From Clostridia bacterium (lineage in GTDB: Bacteria; Bacillota; Clostridia; Christensenellales; Borkfalkiaceae): a stretch of 7,502 nucleotides of DNA. Below are positions 6,994 through 7,502 of the stretch, in pieces. A program made the position numbers and the translations under genes. The stretch covers positions 1 through 7,502 of the forward strand of contig CAAGDF010000017.1 of the NCBI GenBank assembly GCA_900768525.1, in the 5' to 3' direction. The notes under the pieces were generated by a model. That model searched no databases. It worked only from the letters and a program-made list of their open reading frames with translations, and had not been told where the DNA came from. Positions within the stretch are counted from its first letter, which is position 1, and every line of letters begins with the position of its first letter.

Positions 6994-7015
6994 CCTGCGC
7001 GTTTTGCCGCACAGG
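6994..7015 (-). other. Hairpin between permease and large surface-protein genes
   Basis: In minus-strand RNA an 8-bp stem (7015-7008 with 7001-6994) closes a GCAAAA loop. One pair is a G-U wobble (7011 with 6998) that would be a mismatch in plus-strand RNA. No run of T follows directly (CGGATAAAATTTT), so it is not a convincing terminator. It sits 14 nt upstream of AGGAGG and could instead be a processing or mRNA-stability element separating transporter from surface-protein expression. Confidence 0.5.
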
Positions 7016-7027
7016 AAAAGCCGAGTT

Positions 7028-7502
7028 TTAACCTTTTACCGCGCCGACCATAATTCCGTCAACGAGTTTGCGCTGATAAAGTACGAACAGTAATGCGGGG
7101 AAGAGCGCCATAAACGCGCCCGCCGCCATTTTCAGATTCGCGCCCGATAAATCGCTTGCGAGCGAATCCTGATAAATGACAACCGCCAGAGTGTAAGTTT
7201 CGCGTTGGGTAAGATATACCAACGGTCCGAAGAAGTCGTTCCAACCGCTTGCAAACACGCCTACGACGATATAAATGAGTATAGGCGAACAAAGCGGAAG
7301 AATGAGCAAATATCTTCTGAATACGTTTGCGCCGTCTATAATTGCGGCTTCGTCCATTTCTTTTGGAATACCGCGCATAAACTGACGGAGCAGGAAAATG
7401 TTGATCGCACCGCCGCCGAGCATTGCGGGAATGATAAGCGGCTTGAGCGATCCGAGCCAACCGAAATTGAAAAACATTACGTATAACGGTATTTGCAAAA
7501 CC
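7028..7502 (-). CDS. Carbohydrate ABC transporter permease, MalG type, C-terminal part (cut by right window edge)
   Basis: About 158 codons are visible, roughly the last half of a family usually near 270-300 residues; the true start is beyond the right edge. The signature cytoplasmic loop for contact with the ATPase, GIPKEMDEAAIIDGA (the EAA motif, nt about 7372-7331), is followed by ILPLCSPI. FASGWNDFFGPLVYL and the terminal VGAVKG are typical of MalG/type 2 sugar permeases. Hydrophobic segments include LIIPAMLGGGAINIFLL, PILIYIVVGVF and MALFPALLFVL. The protein would form half of the membrane channel, together with a MalF-type partner, a sugar-binding lipoprotein and an ATPase, none of which is in the window. 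It lies 59 bp upstream of the large surface-protein gene on the same strand, so import and surface capture are probably co-expressed. The sugar cannot be deduced. Confidence 0.95.
   Translation of the reverse strand, partial: VLQIPLYVMFFNFGWLGSLKPLIIPAMLGGGAINIFLLRQFMRGIPKEMDEAAIIDGANVFRRYLLILPLCSPILIYIVVGVFASGWNDFFGPLVYLTQRETYTLAVVIYQDSLASDLSGANLKMAAGAFMALFPALLFVLYQRKLVDGIMVGAVKG

Noticed and set aside
6969..7027. Possible promoter directly upstream of the large surface-protein gene (TAAAAT resembling a -10 box)
   Set aside because: No -35-like element stands at the proper distance; the upstream bases form the hairpin stem, and the -10-like stretch is only a few bases from the ribosome binding site.
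7059..7460. Alternative minus-strand frame of 133 codons overlapping the permease
   Set aside because: It is rich in Arg and has no domain pattern, whereas the overlapping frame has the EAA motif and the membrane segments of a MalG-type permease.

Overview
All supported genes lie on the minus strand, so the window is read from its right end to its left. The sequence suggests a Gram-positive, probably anaerobic Bacillota/Clostridia-type bacterium. The evidence is a MalG-type sugar ABC permease, two lipoproteins with Gram-positive-style lipoboxes, a very large secreted protein built from Ig-like domains with a C-terminal membrane anchor, and consensus AGGAGG or AAGGA ribosome binding sites. I cannot assign a genus from the sequence alone.

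Layout in transcription order: (1) 7502-7028, the C-terminal half of a carbohydrate ABC transporter permease, cut by the window edge; (2) 6968-2166, a 1600-residue secreted, C-terminally anchored protein; (3) 2176-335, a 613-residue lipoprotein with a GH71/GH99/WbsX-like barrel and a C-terminal CBM9/DOMON-like beta domain; (4) 269-1, the N-terminal 89 residues of an SGNH/GDSL hydrolase lipoprotein, cut by the left edge. Gaps are short (59 bp, an 11-bp overlap, 65 bp), as expected for one operon. Two inter-gene RNA hairpins may set relative expression, at 6994-7015 and 296-325. No stretch over 300 bases lacks a gene.

The most unusual element is the 1600-residue protein. It reads as a regular array: a module of about 150-190 residues that I do not recognise, followed by two Ig-like domains, four times over, then a fifth module, a last Ig-like domain and the anchor. 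That gives five modules and nine Ig-like domains. The third and fourth units are a tandem duplication of about 925-930 bp with roughly 80% protein identity by hand comparison. The module carries a recurring pattern: hydrophobic-NGK, a Leu, an Arg, a short strand often ending H-x-D, then LPGF-x-W. The C-terminus (GGC, hydrophobic segment, RKKK) is not a canonical LPXTG signal.

As an inference, the four genes form a surface glycan-harvesting system: the large anchored protein would hold or recognise a glycan, the membrane-tethered glycosidase-like lipoprotein and SGNH esterase-like lipoprotein would trim it, and the ABC transporter would import the products. The substrate cannot be read from this window.
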